Shown here: positions 22,496-33,535 of the stretch, piece by piece
Layout: each line of letters begins with the position of its first letter
Numbering within the stretch: position 1 is the stretch's first letter
NCBI GenBank assembly: GCA_026873275.1
Contig: JANTUC010000008.1
Location: forward strand, 930,001 to 994,000
Reading direction: 5' to 3'
DNA length: 64,000 nucleotides
Origin: Pseudopithomyces maydicus
Lineage: Eukaryota; Ascomycota; Dothideomycetes; Pleosporales; Didymosphaeriaceae
The notes under the pieces: generated by a model
What the model was told of the DNA's origin: nothing
Seen by the model: only the letters and a program-made list of their open reading frames with translations
Databases searched by the model: none
Made by a program: the position numbers and the translations under genes

Positions 22496-24949
22496 ATGTA
22501 TGTACTGATGAAGACTAGGCATCGTCCCAAGACGATCGCTGTAGGCGATCAAGGCATACCGTCGGCGAAACCCACAAGGCTGTACGGCGTGCCCGCAGCG
22601 GCTGACCGCCTCCACAAGCCTTTCAAATGCCCTGGATCTGCTACCTCGAGACGTACCGTAGATGGACATGTGCGGAAGAGGAGGAAGGTCAACTATGCAG
22701 GTGCGGACGGCGACAATGAGGACGACGACAGAGCATACTCCAATGAGGATCGACTAGCCCTTGCCACTCGGGACGTCAACAGATTCCCTGTATTCAAACC
22801 AAAGGACAAGGACACCGCTTTCAAAGCAAAGTTTATTGTTCCACTCAAGAACAAAGATATCGGAGCATACAACGCGTTTCGCCCAGCTCCATTGCTGGGC
22901 ATGCGCCAGGGCAGGGTGTTCGTGGCGCGTCCGTTGCATGACCCGAGCGGCGACTTCGCCATTGTGCTGTACGACCCCACCATTGACGACAAGCCGATAC
23001 CGAAAGAAGAGGTAGTGCCGAGAATGAGTCAGGAAGAGAAGAATACGCTGGACGAACCGCTGGTGCACAAGAGCCTGGCAGACATTTTGGGTCTAAAGAG
23101 GAAAGTCGAAGATGAAAGGCCACGAGTACCGGTTGTCATTGACCCGCGGCTAGCAAAGGTACTTCGGCCACATCAAGTTGAGGGCGTGAAATTTTTATAC
23201 CGCGCGGCCACGGGTCTAATCGATCCCAAAGCCAACGGATGCATCATGGCAGATGAGATGGGTCTTGGTAAGACCCTGCAGTGCATCGCATTGATGTGGA
23301 CACTGCTCAAACAATCGCCCGACGCTGGAAAGTCTACGATACAAAAGTGTGTAATAGCCTGTCCATCGAGTCTGGTGCGCAACTGGGCGAATGAGCTTGT
23401 AAAGTGGCTTGGTCCGGATGCCATTACACCGTTTGCCATTGACGGCAAAGCATCGAAAGAGGAGCTTATACAGCAGATCAAGCAGTGGTGTATTGCATCG
23501 GGCCGCTCAGTTGTCAGGCCGGTGCTGATCGTATCGTATGAGACATTGAGGCTGAATGTCGGAGAGCTCGCGCAAACACCTATCGGGCTATTGCTATGCG
23601 ATGAAGGCCATCGCCTAAAGAATGGGGAGAGCCAAACTTTTATGGCACTGAACGGTCTCAATGTGCAGAGACGTGTGATCTTGTCTGGAACGCCGATCCA
23701 GAACGATTTATCAGAGTATTATGCGTTACTCAATTTTGCTAATCCGGGCTATCTTGGTACCAGGAACGAGTTCCGCAAACAATTCGAGAACCCCATCCTG
23801 CGGGGTCGCGATGCAGATGCCACAGACGAGGACCGCAAAAAGGGTGACGCACGACTCGCCGAGTTGCTGGGTCTCGTCAACAAGTTCATCATTCGCCGGA
23901 CAAATGACATTCTGTCCAAATACCTGCCTGTAAAGTACGAGCATGTCGTTTTTTGTCACCTCGCGCCTTTTCAGAAGGATCTTTACAACCACTTCATTCA
24001 GTCGCCGGAGATTAGATCGCTCCTTCGTGGCAAAGGTTCGCAGCCACTCAAGGCTATCGGCATGCTCAAGAAGCTCTGCAATCATCCAGATCTGCTTGAC
24101 CTTCCAGTCGATCTACCAGGATGTGAGAGTTTCCTCCCCGAGGACTTCGTCCCGAAAGATGCGCGCGGCAGGGATCGTGATGTGAAGGTATGGTATTCCG
24201 GAAAGATGCTTGTTCTTGATCGCATGTTGGCCTCCATCCGCGCAAGCACCAACGACAAGATTGTCCTCATCTCAAACTACACGCAAACCTTGGATGTCTT
24301 TGCTGCTCTATGCCGCTCCCGTGGTTATGGGTGTCTCCGTCTCGATGGCACTATGAATGTGTCTAAACGTCAGAAGCTTGTCGACAAGTTCAACGACCCG
24401 GAAGGCCCAGAGTTTGTTTTCCTTTTATCCTCTAAAGCTGGTGGTTGCGGTTTGAATCTTATTGGCGCGAACAGACTGGTTCTTTTTGATCCTGACTGGA
24501 ACCCAGCTGCAGACCAGCAGGCACTCGCCCGTGTCTGGCGTGATGGTCAAAAGAAGGACTGTTTCGTATATCGTTTCATCGCAACCGGGACCATCGAGGA
24601 GAAGATCTTCCAGCGCCAGTCACACAAGCAATCGCTTTCCTCATGCGTGGTTGATGCATCCGAAGATGTAGAACGCCATTTCAGTCTCGATAGCCTGCGT
24701 GAGTTGTTCCAGTACCGCGGTGATACTACAAGCGATACACACGACACGTTCAAGTGCAAGCGTTGCAGGAAAGAAGACGGACGGCAGACTATAAAAGCGC
24801 CGGCTATGCTTTATGGTGACACGAGCACGTGGAATCACATGATTAATGACGGGGAGAGTGGGCCATTGGGGAAGATCCAAGATCTGTTGCTCAGGCAGGA
24901 GACGGCGGAGACGGCGGTTAGCGCTGTGTTTCAGTACATCAGCCATTGA
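22496..24949 (+). CDS. RAD54: RAD54 DNA-dependent ATPase (SWI/SNF family), homologous recombination
   Basis: A single uninterrupted frame from the ATG at 22496 gives 817 residues, close to the usual RAD54 length. The SNF2 ATPase core shows motif I DEMGLGKTLQ (about residue 252), motif II DEGHRLKN (about 372) and ILSGTPIQNDLSEYY. The second lobe has SNYTQTLDVF, LRLDGTMNVSKRQ, SSKAGGCGLNLIGANRL and motif VI QALARVWRDGQ. The C-terminus holds a Cys pair (KCKRC). RAD54 works in the nucleus with Rad51, remodelling chromatin and driving strand invasion and branch migration during double-strand-break repair. The frame is open for 33 codons upstream of this ATG but without a Met. An upstream exon would need cDNA to show. 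Confidence 0.93.
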   Translation: MYVLMKTRHRPKTIAVGDQGIPSAKPTRLYGVPAAADRLHKPFKCPGSATSRRTVDGHVRKRRKVNYAGADGDNEDDDRAYSNEDRLALATRDVNRFPVFKPKDKDTAFKAKFIVPLKNKDIGAYNAFRPAPLLGMRQGRVFVARPLHDPSGDFAIVLYDPTIDDKPIPKEEVVPRMSQEEKNTLDEPLVHKSLADILGLKRKVEDERPRVPVVIDPRLAKVLRPHQVEGVKFLYRAATGLIDPKANGCIMADEMGLGKTLQCIALMWTLLKQSPDAGKSTIQKCVIACPSSLVRNWANELVKWLGPDAITPFAIDGKASKEELIQQIKQWCIASGRSVVRPVLIVSYETLRLNVGELAQTPIGLLLCDEGHRLKNGESQTFMALNGLNVQRRVILSGTPIQNDLSEYYALLNFANPGYLGTRNEFRKQFENPILRGRDADATDEDRKKGDARLAELLGLVNKFIIRRTNDILSKYLPVKYEHVVFCHLAPFQKDLYNHFIQSPEIRSLLRGKGSQPLKAIGMLKKLCNHPDLLDLPVDLPGCESFLPEDFVPKDARGRDRDVKVWYSGKMLVLDRMLASIRASTNDKIVLISNYTQTLDVFAALCRSRGYGCLRLDGTMNVSKRQKLVDKFNDPEGPEFVFLLSSKAGGCGLNLIGANRLVLFDPDWNPAADQQALARVWRDGQKKDCFVYRFIATGTIEEKIFQRQSHKQSLSSCVVDASEDVERHFSLDSLRELFQYRGDTTSDTHDTFKCKRCRKEDGRQTIKAPAMLYGDTSTWNHMINDGESGPLGKIQDLLLRQETAETAVSAVFQYISH

Positions 24950-25364
24950 GTATTCTATTGGACTTGGTCGCTGTTCAGACCCTTCGTATTTAGTTATCTA
25001 CTTAGTATTCGGAAAGTGGCACACAAGTCGTATATGTGCTGTGCGATTCCTTATTTTTATCTTCCATGACAAGAAAATGACCCAATGCCACCTCCACCAC
25101 ATATGTATGTGTTGATACCGAGCGTGACCACAACATGCCGGACAGATTGGTTACATGCTTGCTATTCACCTTGCCCGGGCGGGCTTGGGCGCAGGCACAC
25201 CAGGGCATGGGCCAAGATCAGTCAATGCGGCGGTGCCGGAAAATCATTTCCGCGGGTTATTCTTGGACTAACCGGCTCTGGACAGCTCCGGGACCGCGAC
25301 CTCAGTTTCGCAACGCCACTACCTGGACACGAATGGTTTACGTCGCGCCACAAACATCACCACG
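24950..25364. other. Intergenic between RAD54 and PRP2-like gene
   Basis: 415 bp containing the RAD54 3' UTR and the promoter of the downstream helicase in tandem orientation. No distinct motif is seen. Confidence 0.4.
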
Positions 25365-27875
25365 ATGCCTCCGAAGCGAGAAGCCACTGAAGATCTCTCG
25401 TCCTTGAGGCAGAAGAGCAGATATGATTACCTAGCTAAGCGGGAGGAAGTGAAACTTGCCGAGCTACGACAGCAGGTTCAAGAGGAAGCAGAAGAGGAGC
25501 GCATCAACCCTTCTCTGAGCAGACGCGAACTCGAGCAGTTTGCAAGAAACCGAACGACTCTTCAGCTCGCCGAAGACCGTGCCCGAATCGATCAGACAAG
25601 CTCCAGTGGCTTCTTTATACCCGACAGTCAATTCGACGATAAGGCAGAGCTGCTTCACAAGAAGCATATACCCGGCCCGAACCTCTCCCACACCTCCGAG
25701 TTCCAGCAGTGGGAAGACGACCAGATTGCCCGAAGCCTTGCAAAAAATCGCCAGGCCCGCACCGGAACGACTCGCGAAGCTGAAGATGACTACGAATTCG
25801 TTTTTGACACGACGACCGCGCCGCAATGGACATCCGATAGCGATGGCAAGATTCTGGACCCCGAGAAGCAGAGACTTCAGACCCAGCTCGATGAGGCCGA
25901 GCTGAAAATCAAAACCATTGACGAGACCCGCCGCGCGCTCCCCATTTACAAGTACAAAGAAGAGCTCATTGCCGCTATCCGAGACCATCAGATACTCATC
26001 ATTAGCGCCGAGACGGCTTCAGGCAAGTCAACCCAGATCCCACAGTACCTTAAAGAGGCTGGATACACTGCCCAAGGGTGTGTTGCTTGCACACAGCCAC
26101 GACGTGTGGCCGCTATGAGTGTTGCCAAACGCGTCAGCGAAGAATGTCACGTACGTTTAGGGCGTGACGTTGGCTACACTGTCCGTTTCGACGACCGATC
26201 TGGTCCTGACACTATCATCAAATACCTCACGGACGGAATGCTCTTGCGAGAGATGACCCATGACGTCACCCTATCGCGTTATTCCGTCATCATCCTTGAT
26301 GAGGCTCATGAGCGCAGTCTGAGTACCGATATATTGGCTGCATTACTAAAAGACCTGGTTACAATTAGGAGCGATTTGCGTCTTATCATTTCATCTGCCA
26401 CCCTGGATGCTAAGAAGTTCAGCTCTTATTTCAGGGATGCACCTGTGTTCAGTGTGCCTGGGCGGCGTTTCAATGTCCAGAAGTACTTCACTGCTCAGCC
26501 CGAGGCAAATTACTTGACATCTTCGATTTCCACTGCCTACCAAATCCATTTATCACAGGATAAAGGCGATATACTGCTGTTTCTTACGGGAGAAGAAGAA
26601 ATCGAGGCGGCAGCAATGAGTATTGAAGAGACTGCGCGTAAGATAGGGAACCGGGCCCCAGAGCTTCAGGTCCGCAAGCTCTACGGCGCTTTGCCTGCAG
26701 ATGAACAGGCCAAGTGCTTTGAACCCACACCACCAGGATGCCGGAAGCTCGTTATCGCAACAAACATTGCGGAGACGAGTCTTACTGTCGACGGTATTCG
26801 ATACGTAATCGACTGTGGGTACACAAAGGAAAATCAATACAATCCTCGAACAGGTATGGAGGCCTTGTGTGTTGTACCGGCTTCTCGAGCCAGTGTGAAC
26901 CAAAGAGCTGGACGTGCAGGTCGACAGACAGATGGCATGGCCTTTTTCTTGTTCAGTAAGCATTCATATTGGAACGAACTACCCGAAAATACTGTGCCGG
27001 AAATTATGCGTGTGAACATGGCATCTGTCTGCCTCACGTTAAAGAGCTTAGGTATAAATGACCTGCTCAATTTCGACCTGATGGACAAGCCACCCCCAGA
27101 AGCGCTCGCCCAAGGCCTTGAGCTCTGCTACACGCTGGGAGCTTTGAACCAAGAAGGCCAACTCACCAAAGTTGGACGGTCCATGAGTGTTTTGCCATTG
27201 GAGCCTATGTCTGCTCGAGTTCTACTTGCGGCTGAAAAATTTGGCGTACTTGATGAGTGTATCACCATTATAGCGATGGTATCAGAATCGGCATCGCTGT
27301 TCATGAGACCAAAAGACAAAAAGGTTCACGCTGATGCCGCACATAAACGATTCGCTGCCAAGGAGGGAGACATGCTTACCTATCTGAATGTGTGGCGGGA
27401 ATTCGAAGACAGCGAGTATTCGAATCTATGGTGTAAGGAGAATTTTATTCAGTATCGAACGATCAATAGGGCGCGGGATGTACGCACTCAATTAGAGAAC
27501 TTGTGTGAACGGATCGGGCTGGAGCCTTCGAGCAGTCCGACTGATCACATCGCTATCCGAAAGGCCCTTCTTTCAGGCTTTCTGCCAAACGCTGCGCGAT
27601 TACAACGGGATGGCCAGTCTTATAGGACGCTGAAAAATGGGCTCACGGTTTATATTCACCCTAGTTCTGGGTTGATGGAAACCCGTCCTCGTTTTGTGGT
27701 TTATTCGGAACTTGTCTTGACAAGCAAGGAATATATGCGTAATGTTTTTGAGATCGATGGACTGTGGTTGAGCGAAATAGGTCCAATGCTTTACAAACAG
27801 TCCGATATAGAGAAGCTAGGCCTGGAAAAGAAAATGCCCAAGGGACAAGGTAAAGTCGGGGTTGATGGACGGTGA
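25365..27875 (+). CDS. PRP2: DEAH-box spliceosomal RNA helicase of the Prp2/Cdc28/DHX16 group
   Basis: An intronless 836-residue frame starts at the ATG at 25365. The N-terminal part (about 1-190) is charged and helical, with RYDYLAKREEVKLAEL and DDYEFVFD, which fit DHX16-type proteins. The helicase core has motif I ETASGKSTQ (about 215), Ia TQPRR, Ib TDGMLLRE, motif II DEAH (about 311), motif III SAT (about 343), motif V NIAETSLTVDG and motif VI QRAGRAGR (about 513). HA2 and OB-fold domains follow (ELCYTLGALN; QSYRTLKNGLTVYIHP; ELVLTSKEYMRNV). Prp2 drives the ATP-dependent remodelling that activates the spliceosome before the first catalytic step. Motif I has Ala where most members have Gly (GETGSGK). 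The tail KKMPK matches DHX16. PRP22 or PRP43 fit less well. Confidence 0.9.
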   Translation: MPPKREATEDLSSLRQKSRYDYLAKREEVKLAELRQQVQEEAEEERINPSLSRRELEQFARNRTTLQLAEDRARIDQTSSSGFFIPDSQFDDKAELLHKKHIPGPNLSHTSEFQQWEDDQIARSLAKNRQARTGTTREAEDDYEFVFDTTTAPQWTSDSDGKILDPEKQRLQTQLDEAELKIKTIDETRRALPIYKYKEELIAAIRDHQILIISAETASGKSTQIPQYLKEAGYTAQGCVACTQPRRVAAMSVAKRVSEECHVRLGRDVGYTVRFDDRSGPDTIIKYLTDGMLLREMTHDVTLSRYSVIILDEAHERSLSTDILAALLKDLVTIRSDLRLIISSATLDAKKFSSYFRDAPVFSVPGRRFNVQKYFTAQPEANYLTSSISTAYQIHLSQDKGDILLFLTGEEEIEAAAMSIEETARKIGNRAPELQVRKLYGALPADEQAKCFEPTPPGCRKLVIATNIAETSLTVDGIRYVIDCGYTKENQYNPRTGMEALCVVPASRASVNQRAGRAGRQTDGMAFFLFSKHSYWNELPENTVPEIMRVNMASVCLTLKSLGINDLLNFDLMDKPPPEALAQGLELCYTLGALNQEGQLTKVGRSMSVLPLEPMSARVLLAAEKFGVLDECITIIAMVSESASLFMRPKDKKVHADAAHKRFAAKEGDMLTYLNVWREFEDSEYSNLWCKENFIQYRTINRARDVRTQLENLCERIGLEPSSSPTDHIAIRKALLSGFLPNAARLQRDGQSYRTLKNGLTVYIHPSSGLMETRPRFVVYSELVLTSKEYMRNVFEIDGLWLSEIGPMLYKQSDIEKLGLEKKMPKGQGKVGVDGR

Positions 27876-28285
27876 ATGGCCAAGCGATAAATGGACAGAA
27901 AATGGTTGGTAGTTGCCGTAAAGGCATGTCAGCAGGCATTATGAACAACTTTAGATACCCAGCACGATTGAATACGGCTTTTCAGGACTTCACGCTGGTG
28001 GCTTGTGCTATGAAGATATACGATTTTGATTGCCACAGCGTGGACATGGGTACTGTACTGAAATGAACGTTATAATATAATAGGGCTTATATCTAGCTCT
28101 GTATCAAGCAAGCTTTTCAAATCACCTTCACCGCTAGATGGTGTAAACTTGTATGTAAATAACAACAAAGTTGTCAGTGACATACTCTCTATACAAAAAG
28201 AATGTTTTTAGGTGTCTCTCGCTGTATATTGTGACTAAATAATTGCAATACTAGAATTTCCATACAGGATTTTACTTTCAATGCA
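27876..28285. other. Intergenic, convergent 3' region
   Basis: 410 bp between the 3' ends of the helicase and REV1 genes, increasingly AT-rich. No gene is supported. Confidence 0.45.
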
Positions 28286-31200
28286 TCAGATAAATAAAAT
28301 AGGACCCATGCCTCTCTCTACTGTCGCCATTTGTACACTATTCCTAACTCTACACACAGCATCACCCCACTTGATATTCCTAAAATGTTGGTCACGGTCT
28401 GTAAGATCTCCTATTATCCACTCCAACCATGTAACAACTGAGATGGCCTTCCCCAGATCCTTTTCATCGGTCACAACCTTGCCAAGGTATTTGATAAGAG
28501 CATTCACATCCTCCTCATATGGTCCTTCGTTGAACGTCTGAATCCACTCTTTGAGGGCAAGACGTAAGCCATTCTTGTCGTGTAATCCGTTTTTCGTGAA
28601 CGTGGGCCTCGCTGGTCGAGGTACTATAACAAGTTGGGAAGAACGCGACGAGTGTTGGTGAGAGGCTAATTGTTGTGCCTTCTGAATGGCAAGACGGGCC
28701 CATAGATATTTCCTGCCTTCATGTTCCTCCACAACTTCTGTACGAACGTTTTCGGGGAGGGCAGCAAGGAAGCCAGAATCAAGATTTCCGGCATTCGAAG
28801 TCTCTTTCAACACTGAACTACCTCTATGACCACGTGCGGGATTTTTCAGAGATATAAAGTTCGCTTGGGTAAGGGTCTTTCCTGTGCTGTCTCTTGCGTC
28901 ATGCAGTGCAGCGGCTGCAAGTTGTGCGGAGCGAGGTGGACGCCCTCTGCCACGTTTTACAAGAGGGACGATTGGTCGTTTTGCGGGGATGCCAATAATC
29001 CTATCCTTGCGTGGTGATTGAGGGAGAATTGTTTGGTCAACGCGTTTAAGGTTTTTAGAAGGTGACTGAGGATCTAATGAAGCGGTGTATTGGGACAGGA
29101 TTTCGGCACGTACATCTGGTGGAAGCGAGGCGAGGATGTCAGGGTCAAGTTGAGATTGGGCTGGGAGCACAGTGAGAGCAAGTGATAATGTCCTGCTCGG
29201 TGAAGCTGTTGGAGTTTTACCCGGTATATTTAATATGGTCAATTTGGTCGGAGATCCTCTACCGTGCATGAGAAGCTTCGAACGAATGTCATCCGGGAGT
29301 TCTGCAAGCACCTTTGAATCGACCTGTGTGGGCATTATGAACTGGGTTCCCATCGTGTTGAGTGGTCTTCGTGATGAGGTTGCATCGCTCAGCTCCGAGG
29401 CACCGAATAGTACATGATCTCTTTCTGCAGTGGCTTTTGGTTTCTTGGGAGTAACTGGGTCATCTTGAATCGGGTCCCCCTGTTCTGCTACCTTCAGTAG
29501 CTTACGAGTCTGTCCCGATGTTGTAGGGCCAACTGTGAACTGGAGACGACGCTGCGAACTTTCCAGGTTCCCATCTGTAGCACTCTTCATTGGCTCCAGT
29601 CTAGTCATCTGCACACCAATTCCTCTCAGCTCGCCAGGGAGATTCCAAAACCTTTCAGTATATTTAGGGCCTCCCTTGCGAGAACATCCCTAGCATTAGT
29701 AGCTATGCCGAGGACCAAACTCTTGTTAAATGTATCGCATTTGCCATGACCCAAATGCTTGGGTGGGTCCAGGGGAGCATCTCGCGAGCGCCGCATGATC
29801 TTCATAGTAAATTGACTTCCTTTGACCTTTTCCTTGAGCAATCGCGCCTGCAACTCGCCACAAAGACTGCGTACGAACTCGTCAGCCTGTTCTTGATTCT
29901 CAAATCGTACCCCCCAGTTGACCTCGGCCGATACTGATTTGCGTACGACTTGTTCCCCCACCTCTTGCCGGTCGATGCCTTGGGAATATTCCCACAGTTT
30001 CTCCCCGGTTTTAGGGCCCAAGATTTGCATAAGTCGTTCCTTTGTGAGCTGACGAATGTCTTGCACAAGCCTGATACCGATTTCTTCGAGTTTACTGCCA
30101 ATTGACCATGCTACGCCAGGAAGGTCTTGAACTTGCAGCTGGCCAATGAACCCTAGGACTTGCTCAGGCTTGATCTGGTACTGACCAGCTGGCTTTGCGT
30201 TTCGCAGGGCTACCTTGGCGAGCAAAATGTTGCCACCTATGCCAACCGAGACGTTGCAAGCCGTGATTGCCTTGACCCGGTGGCGCAAAGTCTGGGCAAT
30301 TACTTCAGCCTTTGCCTGTTCGTGGTGTATGCTGTCATCATCGCTTCCTTCTGTGCTGATGCATAGACTCGAGACGTCGATCAGAGCTTCATCGATGCTT
30401 ACACTCTGCACTATACCTCCAGTCGCAACCACAATATTATAGAAAGCGTTACTGGCAGCTTCATAGGCAGGGAAGTCATAAGGAAGTATCTTGAGGTCCG
30501 GACAGAGCTCTTGAGCCCGCTTCATCCACATACCATTTCTGATTCCGAATTTTCGGGCGGGATAGTTGCAGCTTGCAATTTCCGAACCACTACCGTTGCC
30601 ATGCGCAACCACGGCGGGTTTGTCTTTGTATTGCGGATATTTCTTCAGGCTGACGGCGGCGAAGAAGCTGTCGAAATCGACATGCAGAATGTACCTCCTT
30701 GCATTTTGGGGTCTCTTCTGCTTCGGCTTTTGCGGCGGGTTCTTCTCGCTAGCTAGAGCCTGTAATTGTGATTTGAGATGGGCTTTCCAAGTGGAAAGAT
30801 GATGCAAACGAGATTCTCTATAGTATTGCTCGAGAAAATTAGGGTCCACGACTGTGGATTTCCTGATTCTGGGGTCGCGAAGCAGGATGGCATTATGTTC
30901 TTCGGCCGTGAGATTATTTCCAATGCCGTTCTTATTATCATTGTCGTTATTTTTATCGTTATCGTTATCGTTATTGTTGTTGTTACCATTCTTGTCGTCG
31001 TCGTCGGTAGTGGTGGTCACGGTCGCAGCAGGTGCATCCGGGCCGGGGCTCGTGGAGGCAGGGGTAGGAGTAGGGGTGCGCGCAGCGTCTTCCAGCTGCT
31101 CAAACCAGCTACGATTGAAGACGCTGCTGTCGGACTCGTGGCGGTATCCTTGAGGCTTTTTGGGGGGCGAGCTGTCATGTTAGGGCTGTCCAAGGCGAGC

Positions 31201-31673
31201 ACCTTTTGGGTCTCCCCCTCATCAACGAGACGGTAGTGGTGCCACGGGAGCAACCTCCCCAGACGTACCGTGTCCACGATCCATGCCGGCTTGACGACGC
31301 GATACCGGCGGAACTCGAGGTGCTTCTTCGGGGTGAGGCTGCTGGCGATGATATGGGTCACGTGGGTCTTGGCATCGAGGTACTGCAGAAAGCCGCCGCC
31401 GTGTTGGACGATGAGGGAGTGCAGATGGTGCAGCGAGGGCTGGGTGTAGCCGTTGACGTGGGCGACGACGCCCTGGAAGAGCTGTGGGCGGGTAGGCGAC
31501 TGGGCGCGCAGGTCGGCGTCGAGGTTCTGCAGCTTAACCTTCTTGCGGCGGAAGTAGTCTGCGAAGCCACCGAAGTGGGAGCCGCTGTACTCGTCGCCAT
31601 CCTCGTCTTCGAAGCGGTGGCTGGCGATGCGCTTGCGCACCGCGCCCGAGTTCTGCTCCAGGCGCGAGCCCAT
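28286..31673 (-). CDS. REV1: REV1 translesion DNA polymerase (deoxycytidyl transferase); two apparent single-base deletions
   Basis: Three collinear minus-strand frames make one intronless gene of 1129 residues once two bases are supplied. An N-terminal BRCT domain (about 64-150) has VVAHVNGYT and VKPAWIVDTVRLGRLLPW. The Y-family core has HVDFDSFFAAV (about 330) and SIDEALID, with the acidic metal ligands. The little-finger end reads LNILKGFGIS. Three ubiquitin-binding motifs follow (LPDDIRSKLL, LPPDVRAEIL, LPENVRTEVV), then the C-terminal protein-interaction domain (EEDVNALIKYLGKVV). REV1 inserts dCMP opposite abasic sites and scaffolds Pol zeta at damaged DNA. Frame changes fall at the G6/T5 run 31157-31167 and at GGG 29637-29639 (minus strand CCC); the second would restore a PGELRGIG motif. 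A poly-Asn/Asp stretch lies near residues 225-250. Confidence 0.88.
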
Positions 31674-31881
31674 GATGGACGTGGACGCGTCGCGTCACGC
31701 AACCTGGGACTGGTGTCGTCTGGCCGCCCCGCCTGCCTGCAGCACGCTAGCGAAGGCGGTGAGATGGATTTCTCTCCAGGCTTGGCGTCGGCGAACTTTT
31801 TGTCTCCAATTCTTCTTCGCGTGGCCGACCCTCTGCGCAACTGCTACCAACCTCCATCCTTCCGCACACCCCATCACCACA
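31674..31881. promoter_or_regulatory. Compact bidirectional promoter, REV1 / FKBP
   Basis: Only 208 bp separate the two outward-facing ATG codons, so both genes must share this region for transcription start. No TATA box is evident. A pyrimidine-rich stretch lies just upstream of the FKBP start. Confidence 0.6.
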
Positions 31882-33535
31882 ATGGCCAGCATACCCGCAG
31901 GTGTCTACGGACTGCGAGTCCCCGCTGGCGGCGAGCCCATCCCCGCCAGCATGAACCCCAATGTTGCTGTAAGCCTACTTGCCCAGTCCGTCTGCGTGCG
32001 CCTGTCTGACCTTGTAGTTCCGCATCACCATGGCCGCTATCGACCCCACCGCCCAAGTCCAGGACGGCCTTTCCCGCGCCACTCTGAAGCTCATCCGCGT
32101 GCAAGACGATGACGACGACGAGGATGACGACGACTTCGACCCCGATAACATCGAAGAGCTGCGCGCAAAGCTGCTTGCAGACGGCGTTCTTGGCTCCGAC
32201 GACGACAGCGAGGAAGACGACAGCGAGGACGAGAAGAATGGTGGGCCTAGTGATCCCGCAAGATCCAAGCAGGCCAAGCGCAACGCTCTGCAGAAGAAGC
32301 TCCAAGAAGAGGCAGACGCCGAGGAAATGGAGATCGACCAGTTGGCCAACGGTGTTAATGGCACAAAGGGCAAGGGCAAGGCTCTCGCCGATGATGAGAG
32401 CGACGAGAGCGACGAAGTTGACGACGACGAAGATGAGCCCGAGGAGCTTGTCCTCTGCACGCTCGACCCGGAGAAGGTGTGCAGACCCCGACCAAGTATC
32501 CTCTACCCTTGACTGACTATTGCCCAGCACTACCAGCAGACACTAGAGATTACTGTCCGCGAAGGCGAGGAAATCTATTTTTCTGCCATTGGTTCCCACG
32601 ACATTTACCTGACTGGCAACTATGTTGCTTTCCCTGACGAGGATGATGAGGATGACGAAGACGTCGCCGACATGTACGGCTTGAACGCCGCCGACTATGA
32701 TGACGACGAGGACGATTTCGATGAGGATATCTCCGATTCCGAGGAAGATGAGCTCGACGGCCTCGCTGATCCTCGCGTGACTGAGATCGACTCAGAGGAA
32801 GAGGCCCCCAAGCTAGTCAAGGCCAACAAGAAGGGCAAGAACAAGCGTCTGGCCGAAGACGACGACCAGGGCGAGGGCATGACTTTGGATGAACTCATCA
32901 CCAAAACCAAGGCCGATGCCCCCGTTGCCACTGGTGATGAAAAACCCAACAAGAAGCAGACCAAGAAGTTGAAGAACAACGAGGGACAGGCTGTTGCTGC
33001 CGCTGCAGCTCCTGCTGAGTCCAAGAAGGATCCCAAGAAGGTGGATACCCCCAGCAGCGACAAGAAGAAGGTCCAGTTCGCTAAGAACCTCGAGCAGGGT
33101 CCCACCGGCTCGCCCAAGATTGCCGAGTCCAAAAAGGAGTCTGCCAAGGGTCCCCGCAACGTCGGTGGTGTCACTGTAGAAGACAAGAAAGAGGGCAAGG
33201 GCAGGGCTGCTAAAAGGGGTGACCGTATCGAGATGCGTTACATTGGAAAGCTGAAAAATGGCAAGCAGTTCGACGGTAAGTTGCAATCGTGCACCAATTT
33301 GTACCCCTTCAAACTGACATAATATGTAGCAAATAAGAAGGGTAAGCCTTTCTCATTCAAGCTCGGTGTTGGTGAAGTGATTAAAGGATGGGATATTGGC
33401 GTTGCTGGCATGCAAGCTGGTAGCGAACGTCGTCTTTCTATCCCGGCAAAACTCGCATACGGCTCTAAGGCGCTTCCTGGCATACCCGCTAATTCGGAAT
33501 TGATCTTCGACATCAAATGCATTTCCGTCTCGTAA
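31882..33535 (+). CDS. Nucleolar FK506-binding peptidyl-prolyl isomerase (Fpr3/Fpr4 type)
   Basis: Exons are 31882..31968, 32018..32476, 32528..33275 and 33330..33535, in phase, giving 499 residues. The N-terminal region (about 1-230) starts ASIPAGVYGLRVPAGG and fits the nucleoplasmin-like fold, interrupted by acidic Asp/Glu runs. The middle part is Lys-rich with KKXKK nuclear or nucleolar signals. The last 110 residues are the FKBP domain (KRGDRIEMRYIGKLKNGKQFD, GEVIKGWDIGVAGMQAGSERRL, PAKLAYG, IPANSELIFDI). Yeast Fpr3 and Fpr4 isomerise histone prolines and act as chaperones for histones and ribosome assembly. The frame is clean. It is the last host gene before the AT-rich compartment. Confidence 0.92.

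Noticed and set aside
31100..31230. An intron in REV1 with CTAAC branch site and ACAG acceptor before 31163
   Set aside because: The only donors giving the right phase fall inside the conserved BRCT strand VKPAWIV or RLLPW, so splicing would destroy the domain. A missing base in the C6 run fits better.
1..33535. tRNA, 5S or other RNA genes in the gene-rich part
   Set aside because: I looked for A- and B-box patterns and the 5S core by eye and found none. Only a covariance-model search would settle it.
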